A DNA stretch of 64,000 bases from Tepidibacter aestuarii (GTDB lineage: Bacteria; Bacillota; Clostridia; Peptostreptococcales; Peptostreptococcaceae): NCBI RefSeq assembly GCF_934924865.1, contig NZ_OW235315.1, forward strand, positions 3,534,001-3,598,000, read 5' to 3'. The notes under the pieces are model-generated. The model was given only the letters and a program-made list of their open reading frames with translations, made no database searches and was not told the DNA's origin. The position numbers were made by a program, and so were the translations under genes. Positions 47,188-55,134 of the stretch are shown here, piece after piece; within the stretch, counting starts at the first letter, position 1, and the number at the start of each line of letters is the position of its first letter.

Positions 47188-47652
47188 ATGTTTAAAGAAA
47201 TGAGAAGAAAAGATAGAGAAATTTTTAATAAACAAATAGAAGAAATTTTATTATATGGGGAATATGGTACCCTTTCAACTATAAGTGAGAATGGGTATCC
47301 ATACATTGTTCCTTTAAGCTATGTTTACTACGACAAGTGCATTTATTTCCATTGTGCTAAAGAAGGTCATAAACTTGAAAATATAAAACAAAATAATAAA
47401 GTATCATTTTGTGTAGTTACAGATACAGAAGTATTACCAAGTAGATTTAGTACAAAATATAAAAGTGTTATAGCTTTCGGAACTGCAAGTGAAGTAACAG
47501 ATAACTTAAAAGAGAATGTCTTAATTCAACTTATAGATAAATATTCTAAAGATTTTTTAGATGAAGGTAAAAAATATATTGATAAGGCAAAAGAAAATAC
47601 AAAAATAATGAAAATTAACATACAACACATGACTGGGAAATCAAATAAGTAA
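47188..47652 (+). CDS. pyridoxamine 5'-phosphate oxidase-family flavoprotein (NimA-like)
   Basis: 154 aa split-barrel FMN-binding protein: MFKEMRRKDREIFNKQIEEI, LLYGEYGTLSTISENGYPYI, YIFHCA-type strand (IYFHCAKEGHKLENI). It resembles the NimA-like group that includes nitroimidazole reductases, but most members are uncharacterised. Start at 47188 with AAAGGGGG; the longer frame from 47125 overlaps the terminator. Confidence 0.85.
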   Translation: MFKEMRRKDREIFNKQIEEILLYGEYGTLSTISENGYPYIVPLSYVYYDKCIYFHCAKEGHKLENIKQNNKVSFCVVTDTEVLPSRFSTKYKSVIAFGTASEVTDNLKENVLIQLIDKYSKDFLDEGKKYIDKAKENTKIMKINIQHMTGKSNK

Positions 47653-47706
47653 TATTTATACATAGAACTTTGAAGTAATGTATTTAGTAACCACGCTGAA
47701 GCGTAT

Positions 47707-47820
47707 AATAAATAGAAAAAGGATACACTCTTTATTATAACTTTAGTATAACATATGAAAATAGAATAAAATTGATTATTGTATAGTAATTTTATTACAA
47801 TTGCTATACAATTTTTATAT
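47707..47820 (+). repeat. intergenic repeat element, copy B
   Basis: Second copy of the element at 47050-47162, after the next gene. Its 5' flank (GTATTTAGTAACCACGCTGAA, 47680-47700) also has a diverged match at 48431-48453. Confidence 0.7.
47778..47818 (+). terminator. terminator within repeat copy B
   Basis: ATTGTATAG / CTATACAAT stem with 17-nt loop and T run. Confidence 0.7.
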
Positions 47821-47907
47821 CGATTAGTTAATGGAAATCGGTAGATATGTTAATGTAGTTTATATTTTCTAATAATATTAAATCTTAATAAGAAGGGATG
47901 TAACAAT

Positions 47908-48351
47908 ATGTATTTAGTGAGCGCTTGTTTAGCAGGAGTTAATTGTAGATATAATGGCAGTAATAGTACCAATGAAGCTATACAAGAATTAGTAAGAGAA
48001 GGAAAAGCTATTGCTATTTGCCCAGAAATAATAGGAGGATTGCCAATACCAAGAGCTTGTTCTGAAATTATTATTGATGAGGATGGGAATAGAAAAATAG
48101 TAAGTGAAGGTGGACAAGACTTTACTAAAGAATTTATTGAAGGTGCACAAAAAACTTTGGAAATTGCTAAAACTATTGGTATTGAAAAAGCAATATTACA
48201 ATCAAGAAGTCCATCATGTGGGTATGGTCTTATATATGATGGAACATTTTATGGGAAACTTAAAGCAGGAAACGGTTTAACTGCAGAGTTGCTAGTGGAA
48301 AATGGAATTGAAGTATATACCGAAAATGAGTTAGAGAAATTATCAATATAA
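47908..48351 (+). CDS. DUF523 family protein
   Basis: 147 aa: YLVSACLAGVNCRYNGSNST start, CPEIIGGLPIPRACSEI and SRSPSCGYGLIYDG, with conserved cysteines that could bind a metal or Fe-S cluster. DUF523 is widespread and sometimes fused to DUF1722; role unknown. AGAAGGGATG RBS. Confidence 0.88.
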   Translation: MYLVSACLAGVNCRYNGSNSTNEAIQELVREGKAIAICPEIIGGLPIPRACSEIIIDEDGNRKIVSEGGQDFTKEFIEGAQKTLEIAKTIGIEKAILQSRSPSCGYGLIYDGTFYGKLKAGNGLTAELLVENGIEVYTENELEKLSI

Positions 48352-48681
48352 GCATAACTGCTTAGTAAATTCAAATTATAAGATAAATTTCATATAGAAA
48401 AAAGATAATATATAAGAATAAAAAAGTCATGTATTTAGTTAAGCATGCTGAACCGTACCATATATAAACTGAATTTTTTCTTGAGATTATGTTTATGAAG
48501 TTTTAAATAAGCGTACTAAGAGTTCGCAAATAAGTAAGAAACTTATAAGGTGAATATGTTAAATGGATATAGAAACATTAATAGATTTAAATTCTTTTGA
48601 ATTGAATAAGCAGCTTTGTGAACCATTTTAAGAATAATTTTGGTAGAATATTAATATCAAATTAAAGATAAGGAGATATTT
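48352..48681. other. intergenic region with partial repeat and gene relic
   Basis: Contains at 48431-48468 a partial copy of the 5' part of the 47.0-47.8 kb repeats. It also holds a 22-codon frame (48563-48631, MDIETLIDLNSFELNKQLCEPF) with a weak RBS that looks like a truncated gene start. No other gene is seen. Confidence 0.5.
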
Positions 48682-49116
48682 ATGATGAAGAAAGATTTTT
48701 ATGGAATATCAACAATACTACAAGTACTTTTTCTGATTTCTGCATATGGGGTACAAATGTTTTCTATGAAAAAGATGGGAATGATGAGGTATGTAGTATA
48801 TATAAACCATCAATGGGAGGCTAAATATCCTATTGAGACATTACGAAATATTTCAATTACATTTTTAGTAATGTTGTCTGCTATTATTACTTTATATGCA
48901 TTAATAAAAAAATATAATTATATTACGAGTAAAAAGGCTTTACTCATGTTATTAATAGAAGGAATAATGACACTTGTGTTTGTATTTTTTACTTTATGTT
49001 ATTCAACGGAAAGTTATCGTTCTTATTATTTTACCAGCCTAACACTAGGAACTATTGTATTGATACAAAACATAAAAATTATTGTATGTTTGAAAAAATA
49101 TGATTACAATTATTGA
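48682..49116 (+). CDS. four-helix membrane protein of unknown function
   Basis: 144 aa with four predicted membrane segments (about 8-28, 55-75, 88-108, 115-135). Not recognised as a known family. Start at 48682 (tandem ATGs) after AAGGAG. It stands alone between the DUF523 gene and a convergent rhodanese gene; a terminator follows. Confidence 0.6.
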   Translation: MMKKDFYGISTILQVLFLISAYGVQMFSMKKMGMMRYVVYINHQWEAKYPIETLRNISITFLVMLSAIITLYALIKKYNYITSKKALLMLLIEGIMTLVFVFFTLCYSTESYRSYYFTSLTLGTIVLIQNIKIIVCLKKYDYNY

Positions 49117-49152
49117 AAACTCAGTAAAATTAATGGTTTCTAATAAATAAAA

Positions 49153-49195
49153 AAATGTCTGAAAGCCTTTTGGCAATCAGACATTTCTTTATTTA
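49153..49195. terminator. bidirectional terminator between convergent genes
   Basis: AAATGTCTGA / TCAGACATTT (10-bp perfect) enclosing GCC/GGC, with T run. Confidence 0.85.
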
Positions 49196-50224
49196 TTTAT
49201 ATTTAGCTGCTGCTTTTTCTGGAGTAATAGCTTGTACTGGATTATTCGGATCCATCTGCCATGCGAACCAGCCGCCATCATACAATTTTATATTCTTCCA
49301 TCCGTTTTCATAGGCCATCAGCCATGGAATACTTGCTCTCCAGCCAGTACCACAGTAAAATGCGATTTCATTATTTTCGGTAATCCCTTGTTCATTCCAC
49401 ATTGCCACCGCTTTATCAAAATCAATAAAGCTTCCATCAGCATTTGAGTAGTCAGTTTCATCATGACCCCATACTGCACCTTGTGGTTCACCTGCTTTTT
49501 CTATATAGCTGTATCCACTTGTTTTACCTTTAAATTCATCTAAGCTTCTTATACTAACTAATCTGAATTTGTTATTTTTATCCATTTCAGACTTTACATC
49601 TTCTGGCATAGATAAAACATACTCAGGATGTGCTGGTATTGTTACACCAAAATCATTTGTAGTTGCTTTTGCATTTTCTATACCTTTATTCGTTTCATAT
49701 CCTGCATTTGTCCAGGCTTTTAGGCCACCATCAATTACTTTTACATTTTCAACACCAGCCCAAAGGCATACAAATGCAGCTCTTGTAGCACCTGAGTCAG
49801 CACCATAAACGATAACAGTGGTATCTTTAGTTATACCTAAATTTGCCATAACATTTTTGATCTCGTCTCCTGTTCTTATATTCCAATAGTTTGGCTCTTC
49901 GATATCATCTGTGTTCAAATGTACTGCTCCCGGAACATGTGCTTCTAAGTAGTTTTTATCATCATTCATTGTTCCCCAGGCTGCTTCAATGATTACATAA
50001 TCTTTTGATTCTGGCTGTTTTCCATCAATTAAACTTTTTACCCAATCTGCAGAAACAAATACTTTTGTTTTTTCCACAGTCTCAACAGACTTATTTTCTG
50101 TTGAGCTAGGCGTTTCTGACTTGTTTTCTGTTGAATTAGGTTCTTCTGTTTTAGAAGCACAACCAGCTGTTAATGCAGCAACCATTATAATACAAAGAAA
50201 AATACTAAGCAATTTCTTTTTCAC
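49193..50224 (-). CDS. rhodanese (sulfurtransferase) lipoprotein
   Basis: 343 aa. Lipoprotein signal with lipobox LTAGC, Cys22, so exported and tethered. Two rhodanese domains follow: an N-terminal inactive one (VYGADSGATRA at the loop site) and a C-terminal one with active-site Cys291 in FYCGTGWRAS. This matches tandem-domain thiosulfate:cyanide sulfurtransferases. Start is GTG at 50224, with GGGGAG upstream; an in-frame ATG at 50251 is also possible. An extracytoplasmic sulfane-sulfur transfer role is inferred. The linker after the lipid Cys has Ser/Asn/Thr/Glu repeats. Confidence 0.85.
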   Translation of the reverse strand: MKKKLLSIFLCIIMVAALTAGCASKTEEPNSTENKSETPSSTENKSVETVEKTKVFVSADWVKSLIDGKQPESKDYVIIEAAWGTMNDDKNYLEAHVPGAVHLNTDDIEEPNYWNIRTGDEIKNVMANLGITKDTTVIVYGADSGATRAAFVCLWAGVENVKVIDGGLKAWTNAGYETNKGIENAKATTNDFGVTIPAHPEYVLSMPEDVKSEMDKNNKFRLVSIRSLDEFKGKTSGYSYIEKAGEPQGAVWGHDETDYSNADGSFIDFDKAVAMWNEQGITENNEIAFYCGTGWRASIPWLMAYENGWKNIKLYDGGWFAWQMDPNNPVQAITPEKAAAKYK

Positions 50225-50743
50225 AAAAACACTCTCCCCATAATTATTCATTTAATGTTTTACATAAAATAGGCTACAAAATAAACGATTGTATAAGTTT
50301 ACAAAAGACATTCTAAATTGATTAGTGTATCTATATTAGCGATATACCTTAAGATTTGTAGTCCTAATTACAAATAAATATGTTATAGTATTATGAATAA
50401 TTAGTCAAATAGAAATATCTAATAGAACATGAGATCACTATTGATTTTCTATATAGGGTAGGAAAGCCAAGGAAGAATTTAGAAACCGCCTATACAATGG
50501 TAAGATGAACCGTACTATTGTATAGGCGGTTTTTATGTTTAATTGACTATTCAAGTATACAATAGGGTCAACACGCCAGTTTTTAAGTTTTCTACGATTT
50601 AATTACGCTTTTTAATATTTCGACTTATAAATCATACTTGCACAAATGTGATTGACTAATTTAAATAGCTCATATTTTTAACAATATATTAACTATTGGT
50701 TAGTATGAAACGATAGTTTTTTAGTTGATCGTTAGACAAGTAT
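50225..50743. other. intergenic region with one terminator-like hairpin
   Basis: No gene is seen. AAACCGCCTATACAAT / ATTGTATAGGCGGTTT (50483-50536) is a 16-bp perfect hairpin with an 18-nt loop and T run. The promoter for the rhodanese gene should lie in the first 100 bases. Confidence 0.6.
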
Positions 50744-51619
50744 TTATCCTTCTACTGATGGTAAAGTTTTTTTAGAAGGCGTTTTAAGTTGAGAAAAATA
50801 AACACTAGTCAATATTATAGATACACCAACTATTTGAATATAACTTATAGTCTGTTTTAAGAATATAAAACCCAATAAAAAAGCTGTTAAGGGGCTCAAT
50901 GGTCCTAAAAATGTGACCTGAGTAGGTGAAAGCTTCGATATTCCATTAAACCATAGTGCATATGCTAATCCTGTATTTAATACTCCAATAAGAACTAGTC
51001 CAAAAATATTTGTGATATTAAGAGAAGGAATACCGCCTTCTACTATAAAAGTAATAGGTATTAGGATAAGGCTACCATAAAAAAGTTGCCATGAGGTAAA
51101 AACAATATTATTTACAGGTCTTCCCCAATATTTTGTAAGTACAACTCCAGAAGCCATAGAAACAGCACCAATAAGTGCCGCTACTATACCTAAAGGATCT
51201 AAATAGCCTGTTGGTTTTAACACTAATAGTGCTACACCCAAAATTGTCATGATTGAGGCAATATACGATTTTTTGTTAGGTTTTTCTTTAAGAAGCAACC
51301 AGCTTAAAATAATACAGAATATTGGTTGCACACTTCCTAATATAGCAGCAATTCCTCCCGGCAATCTATAGGCAGCTATAAATAGGAAGGCAAAAAAACC
51401 ACCTATATTAAGAGTGCCTAAAATAATTGATTTTAAAATCCATACCCCTTTAGGAAACTGTTTATAATATAAAAGAAGAATCGAACCCACGGGAAGTCCA
51501 CGCATTAAAGCAACGAAAAATGGCTTATCAATTGGTATAAGGGTAGAAGTTATTATATAAGTTGTGCCCCATAATATAGGAGCTATCATAGTTAATAGAA
51601 TGTTTTTTGTATTATTCAT
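50744..51619 (-). CDS. EamA-family (DMT) transporter
   Basis: 291 aa, ten membrane helices in two EamA repeats (ILWGTTYIITSTLIPIDKPF; GAVSMASGVVLTKYWGRPVN). DMT exporters move amino acids or other metabolites. AAAGGAG before the ATG. Divergent from a MarR gene with palindromic sites in between, so probably MarR-repressed. Confidence 0.88.
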   Translation of the reverse strand: MNNTKNILLTMIAPILWGTTYIITSTLIPIDKPFFVALMRGLPVGSILLLYYKQFPKGVWILKSIILGTLNIGGFFAFLFIAAYRLPGGIAAILGSVQPIFCIILSWLLLKEKPNKKSYIASIMTILGVALLVLKPTGYLDPLGIVAALIGAVSMASGVVLTKYWGRPVNNIVFTSWQLFYGSLILIPITFIVEGGIPSLNITNIFGLVLIGVLNTGLAYALWFNGISKLSPTQVTFLGPLSPLTAFLLGFIFLKQTISYIQIVGVSIILTSVYFSQLKTPSKKTLPSVEG

Positions 51620-51666
51620 AATTTAACTCCTTTCTCTAAATAACATTAATTATATCAAAATTAAGT

Positions 51667-51735
51667 ATCTTAATGTTAAGATAAATTCAGTGTATTTCAA
51701 AATTATCTTAAAGTCAACTATTTTAATGTTAAGAT
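51667..51735. promoter_or_regulatory. two MarR-type palindromic operators
   Basis: ATCTTAATGTTAAGAT (51667-51682, perfect dyad around TG) and ATTTTAATGTTAAGAT (51720-51735, one change), start-to-start 53 bp, in the EamA/marR divergent region. A partial third site, ATCTTAAAG, lies near 51705. Confidence 0.75.
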
Positions 51736-51841
51736 AAATTTTTGTTTATATTTACTAAACTTCATTTTAGTAAATAGTGTTAAGGCTGAATATTTGATTT
51801 AAAGAATTGATATAAAAGTTTTAAGGTGGTATTATCTAGAT

Positions 51842-52336
51842 ATGAATAGAGATAGTGTGGATATGATAATTGAACAATGGAGAAAAGAAGTTCCCGATTT
51901 AAGTACGACGGCCATGGCTATTTTTGGAAGGTTGCAAAGAATAAATAAACATGTAGGAAGGAGTTTAGGAAATAATTTTTCGAGATTCAATTTAAACAGT
52001 GGAGAGTTTGACGTACTAGCGACCTTAAGGCGGTCAGGAGAACCATATATGCTAAAGCCAACAGATCTATATAATCAACTAATGGTTACATCTGGAGCTA
52101 TGACTAATAGAATAGATACTTTAGAGAAAAAGTCATTGGTTATGAGGGTTAATGATGTATCAGATAGAAGAACTGTATATGTAAAGCTAACCGAAAAGGG
52201 ACTAAAAATTATTAATGAGGCTATATATGAGCATGTAAATGAGGAAGAGAAACTTCTAGAATGTTTAAGTAAAGAAGACGCTGACATGCTTAATATTATT
52301 TTGAAAAAGATTGTTTGTAAATTTGAAAAAGAATAA
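51842..52336 (+). CDS. MarR-family transcriptional regulator
   Basis: 164 aa winged-helix regulator: FSRFNLNSGEFDVLATLRRS, KPTDLYNQLMVTSGAMTNRI recognition helix, wing SDRRTVYVKLTEKG. RBS AAGGTGG. Likely represses itself and the divergent EamA transporter through the palindromes at 51667-51735. Confidence 0.9.
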   Translation: MNRDSVDMIIEQWRKEVPDLSTTAMAIFGRLQRINKHVGRSLGNNFSRFNLNSGEFDVLATLRRSGEPYMLKPTDLYNQLMVTSGAMTNRIDTLEKKSLVMRVNDVSDRRTVYVKLTEKGLKIINEAIYEHVNEEEKLLECLSKEDADMLNIILKKIVCKFEKE

Positions 52337-52347
52337 ATTCAGAAACT

Positions 52348-52388
52348 ATCGTTCCCTGATATATAAATTTCAGAGGAACGATTTTTTA
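52348..52388 (+). terminator. terminator after marR
   Basis: ATCGTTCC..CTGA / TCAG..GGAACGAT with T run. Confidence 0.85.
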
Positions 52389-52451
52389 TTCCCCCAAAAA
52401 TCCATATTAAAATGGGTAAATAACTGATCTTGTTCAAAAATATGAGGTGAA

Positions 52452-52591
52452 ATGAATATTAGAAAATTTAGAAATACTGATTTAGAAAAAGTATTACAGT
52501 TATTTTACTATATGGTTTATAATATTAATTTTAAATATTATAATAAAAACAGTTGAATGCATGGGAACCTAATATTTCCCTATGCTTATAG
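52452..52591 (+). pseudogene. decayed GNAT acetyltransferase fragment
   Basis: An ATG with GAGGTGA RBS reads MNIRKFRNTDLEKVLQLFYY, the usual N-terminus of a GNAT acetyltransferase. Near 52549 the homology moves to another frame, QLNAWEPNISLCL, which matches the family's YTKEQLNAWEP-type segment, and soon stops. So a frameshift and a large 3' deletion are apparent. The remaining 52592-52779 shows only a 24-codon frame at 52660-52734 of unknown meaning. Confidence 0.65.
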
Positions 52592-52779
52592 TTTGATCTG
52601 AGTAACAAAAATCTAAAATTAAACTATTAATGATTTAGTTAAGGTAGGGAAAAAACCAAATGGCAACTAAAGTCATGCTAAATAGGGAAGGCGATGTAAA
52701 ATTTAGTGAAAATAGACAAGAATGGACTAAATAAGAGTCTGTAAAATCTATTGTAAAAAAATCATTAAAACTAATATAA

Positions 52780-52812
52780 CCCCCTTAAAAAGATTTATTT
52801 TTTCTAAGGAGG
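52780..52812 (-). terminator. terminator of DUF2975-XRE-DUF3955 operon
   Basis: On the minus strand CCTCCTTA pairs with TAAGGGGG, followed by a T-rich stretch. Confidence 0.6.
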
Positions 52813-52826
52813 CTATATTTAAACTT

Positions 52827-53045
52827 TTATTTATAAGATTTTTTGTATTTACTAAAGAATGATACTATACTAGCTATTATACCAATAAATATGAATAAGT
52901 AACCCAAAGGGATTAAACCAAATGGTTCTATAAGAGTCCCGTCTGGAGCCACTTCAGATCCTATAATATTATAAGCGATGAAACAACCGAACCCTATAAT
53001 AAATGGTATTAAAGTTAAAAGATTTTTTTTCATTAAATTTTTCAT
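52827..53045 (-). CDS. DUF3955-type small membrane protein
   Basis: 72 aa with two membrane helices (about 9-27 and 45-64) and the connecting segment EPFGLIPLGYLFIFIG. Third gene of an operon with an XRE regulator and DUF2975, a recurrent clostridial trio. AAAGGAG RBS. Function unknown. Confidence 0.7.
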   Translation of the reverse strand: MKNLMKKNLLTLIPFIIGFGCFIAYNIIGSEVAPDGTLIEPFGLIPLGYLFIFIGIIASIVSFFSKYKKSYK

Positions 53046-53079
53046 TGAAACTTCTCCTTTTATTTATATAATAGATATA

Positions 53080-53304
53080 TTATTTTAATCTTTCATCATC
53101 TTCATCTACATATTCTAAGATATCACCAGGTTGGCAATCTAAGATTTTACATAAATTTTCTAATGTAGAAAAGCGAACTGCTTTTGCTTTGTTATTTTTT
53201 AAAATAGAAAGATTAGCCATAGTTATTCCCATTTTCTCTGAAAGCTGGGTAGAATTAATCTTTCTCTTAGCCATCATTACATCAAGATTTACTATAATTG
53301 GCAT
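53080..53304 (-). CDS. Cro/C1-type HTH regulator (YozG-like)
   Basis: 74 aa consisting almost only of a helix-turn-helix: MPIIVNLDVMMAKRKINSTQ, LSEKMGITMANLSILKN, TLENLCKILDCQPGDILEYV. This short form pairs with DUF2975 membrane proteins. Likely regulates its own operon. Confidence 0.9.
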   Translation of the reverse strand: MPIIVNLDVMMAKRKINSTQLSEKMGITMANLSILKNNKAKAVRFSTLENLCKILDCQPGDILEYVDEDDERLK

Positions 53305-53318
53305 ATCAACATTCCTTT

Positions 53319-53807
53319 CTAAATTGTTTTATCGTTTTCTTCCTTAATTTTTATAGCTATCTTAAATAATTGTGATAATACTAGGCATAAAAATCCTATT
53401 GTTAGACAAATGATAGTTAGTGCAATAATGGGAGCTCCCCAAACAGTATATTTAAAAAATTCAACTGAGTGCTTTAAATAGTTCACGCATCCAATAAAAA
53501 TAATGATCTCACTAAAAGAGCATATAGAAATAACTTTTAATGATTTAACGATTTGCATAGAGAAAGGATTGTTTTTTACTACTAAACTGCAAAGCCTTTT
53601 CAATCCAAATAAAGCTATAATATATGGAATTGCACACAAATAAATACAAATTGTAACACTTATTACTAAACTATGGTCTATTAAAGAAAACTGACTTTTA
53701 AAAAATGCTGTGGTAATAAATCCAGTTCCTAAAAGAAGTATACATGTAATAGATATTCCTAAAATTACAATCATATTTAAAATTTTAGAATTAAAATTAT
53801 TTTTCAT
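53319..53807 (-). CDS. DUF2975 membrane protein
   Basis: 162 aa with four membrane segments (about 10-30, 45-68, 92-112, 128-150), of the DUF2975 type, first gene of the trio. 14 bases before the HTH gene. Unknown function; possibly a sensor or partner for the small regulator. Confidence 0.75.
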   Translation of the reverse strand: MKNNFNSKILNMIVILGISITCILLLGTGFITTAFFKSQFSLIDHSLVISVTICIYLCAIPYIIALFGLKRLCSLVVKNNPFSMQIVKSLKVISICSFSEIIIFIGCVNYLKHSVEFFKYTVWGAPIIALTIICLTIGFLCLVLSQLFKIAIKIKEENDKTI

Positions 53808-53821
53808 TTTATCAACCCCAA

Positions 53822-53884
53822 TTCTTTTGTTTTTAATATTATAATATACAAGTATTTATCGTTTGTCAATAAAAAACAAAAGAA
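53822..53884 (-). promoter_or_regulatory. promoter flanked by perfect 13-bp inverted repeats
   Basis: On the minus strand TTGACA (53869-53864), 17-bp spacer, TATTAT (53846-53841). The promoter is bracketed by TTCTTTTGTTTTT (53822-53834) and its exact complement AAAAACAAAAGAA (53872-53884). Likely autoregulatory site of the XRE protein. Bases 53885-54181 beyond it show no gene. Confidence 0.65.
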
Positions 53885-54181
53885 AATCGATATATATTTA
53901 TTGTTAAAGTTTTATGGAAAGTAGAGCAACTAGATCAATATTTTAACAAAAATTCAAATGAAAAGATCTTTCTACTTGCCTTATATTTTTTATAGTTAGG
54001 AATTATAGTATACTTAATGTAGTTAAGATTGAAGAAAAAATTATTAGATTTAGAGATTTGAATTATGAAGTATAAGTGAGATTTTTAATCTTTAGTTTTA
54101 TTATTACTTCTAATAATATATAGATTAGATAATTTGTTTTATTAATAACATGACAGAAACTTAAAAATACGGAGGAAGTAT

Positions 54182-55114
54182 ATGGACATAAAAAAAGTAA
54201 GAGGAAATACATTTTGTATTGATACTGGAATGAGCTACATACCTTTTTATAAGATTAATAATGAAGAAATTATTATGCTGGATTCAGGATTAGCAAGAGA
54301 AGAGAGAAAAGAAATAGATAAACTTCTACAAAAAAATAACTTTAAGGTAGTTGGTATAATATGTAGTCATGCCCATATAGATCACATAGGAAATATTGCA
54401 TATTTTAAGAATAAGTATAATTGTATTGTTGCTATGCCAGCATATGAGGCTCTTATTTGCAGTTCAACGCTCAATCTCAAGGTTTATTATAGTAATCAAA
54501 CATTATCAGATGTAACAGATAATTTTGAACATATGGTTTGCAAAACAGACATTATAATTTCGGATAAACAAGAGAGTATATATATGCACGATATTAAATT
54601 TAAAATTCTTCATACACCAGGACATAGTCCTGCTCATATATGCATTATTACTCCTGATGATGTTGTGTATTTAGGAGATACCCTTATAAGCTATGAAGTA
54701 ATGGAGTGTGCACAAATACCATATGTATTTATACTCAATGAGGACTTGAAAAGTAAAAAAAAGCTTTATGACTTAAAATATAGTAAGTATATAGTTGCAC
54801 ATAAAGGGATATATAATGATATTACAAAACTTATAACTGATAATATAGATTTCTATAAGAATAGAGCAGTAAAGGTATATGAGGCGATAGACTCTACCAT
54901 GACAATGGAAGACATTGTAAGCAATGTTATTAAAAATTGGAATATTAGAGTGAAAAATATATATAAATATTCCATGCTAGAAAAAATGTTAAGGACATAT
55001 GTTGAATATTTAAATGAAACAGGAATGATTAACTTAGTTATGGAGGATGGATTACTTAAATATAAGAAGAGTCCTCAAGGAATTAGTAGATTACAGGAAT
55101 ATATAGCAAAATAA
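54182..55114 (+). CDS. MBL-fold metallo-hydrolase
   Basis: 310 aa. HxHxDH motif as CSHAHIDHIGN (about residues 61-71), HTPGHSPAHI and YLGDTLIS ligands, then a C-terminal helical domain (about 210-305) like those of glyoxalase II-type or MBL-winged-helix hydrolases. GGAGGAAG RBS. Precedes the FUSC-type exporter by 20 bases; the pair is probably an operon. Substrate unknown. Confidence 0.82.
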   Translation: MDIKKVRGNTFCIDTGMSYIPFYKINNEEIIMLDSGLAREERKEIDKLLQKNNFKVVGIICSHAHIDHIGNIAYFKNKYNCIVAMPAYEALICSSTLNLKVYYSNQTLSDVTDNFEHMVCKTDIIISDKQESIYMHDIKFKILHTPGHSPAHICIITPDDVVYLGDTLISYEVMECAQIPYVFILNEDLKSKKKLYDLKYSKYIVAHKGIYNDITKLITDNIDFYKNRAVKVYEAIDSTMTMEDIVSNVIKNWNIRVKNIYKYSMLEKMLRTYVEYLNETGMINLVMEDGLLKYKKSPQGISRLQEYIAK

Positions 55115-55134
55115 TTGTAAGGGTGTGACTTAAG

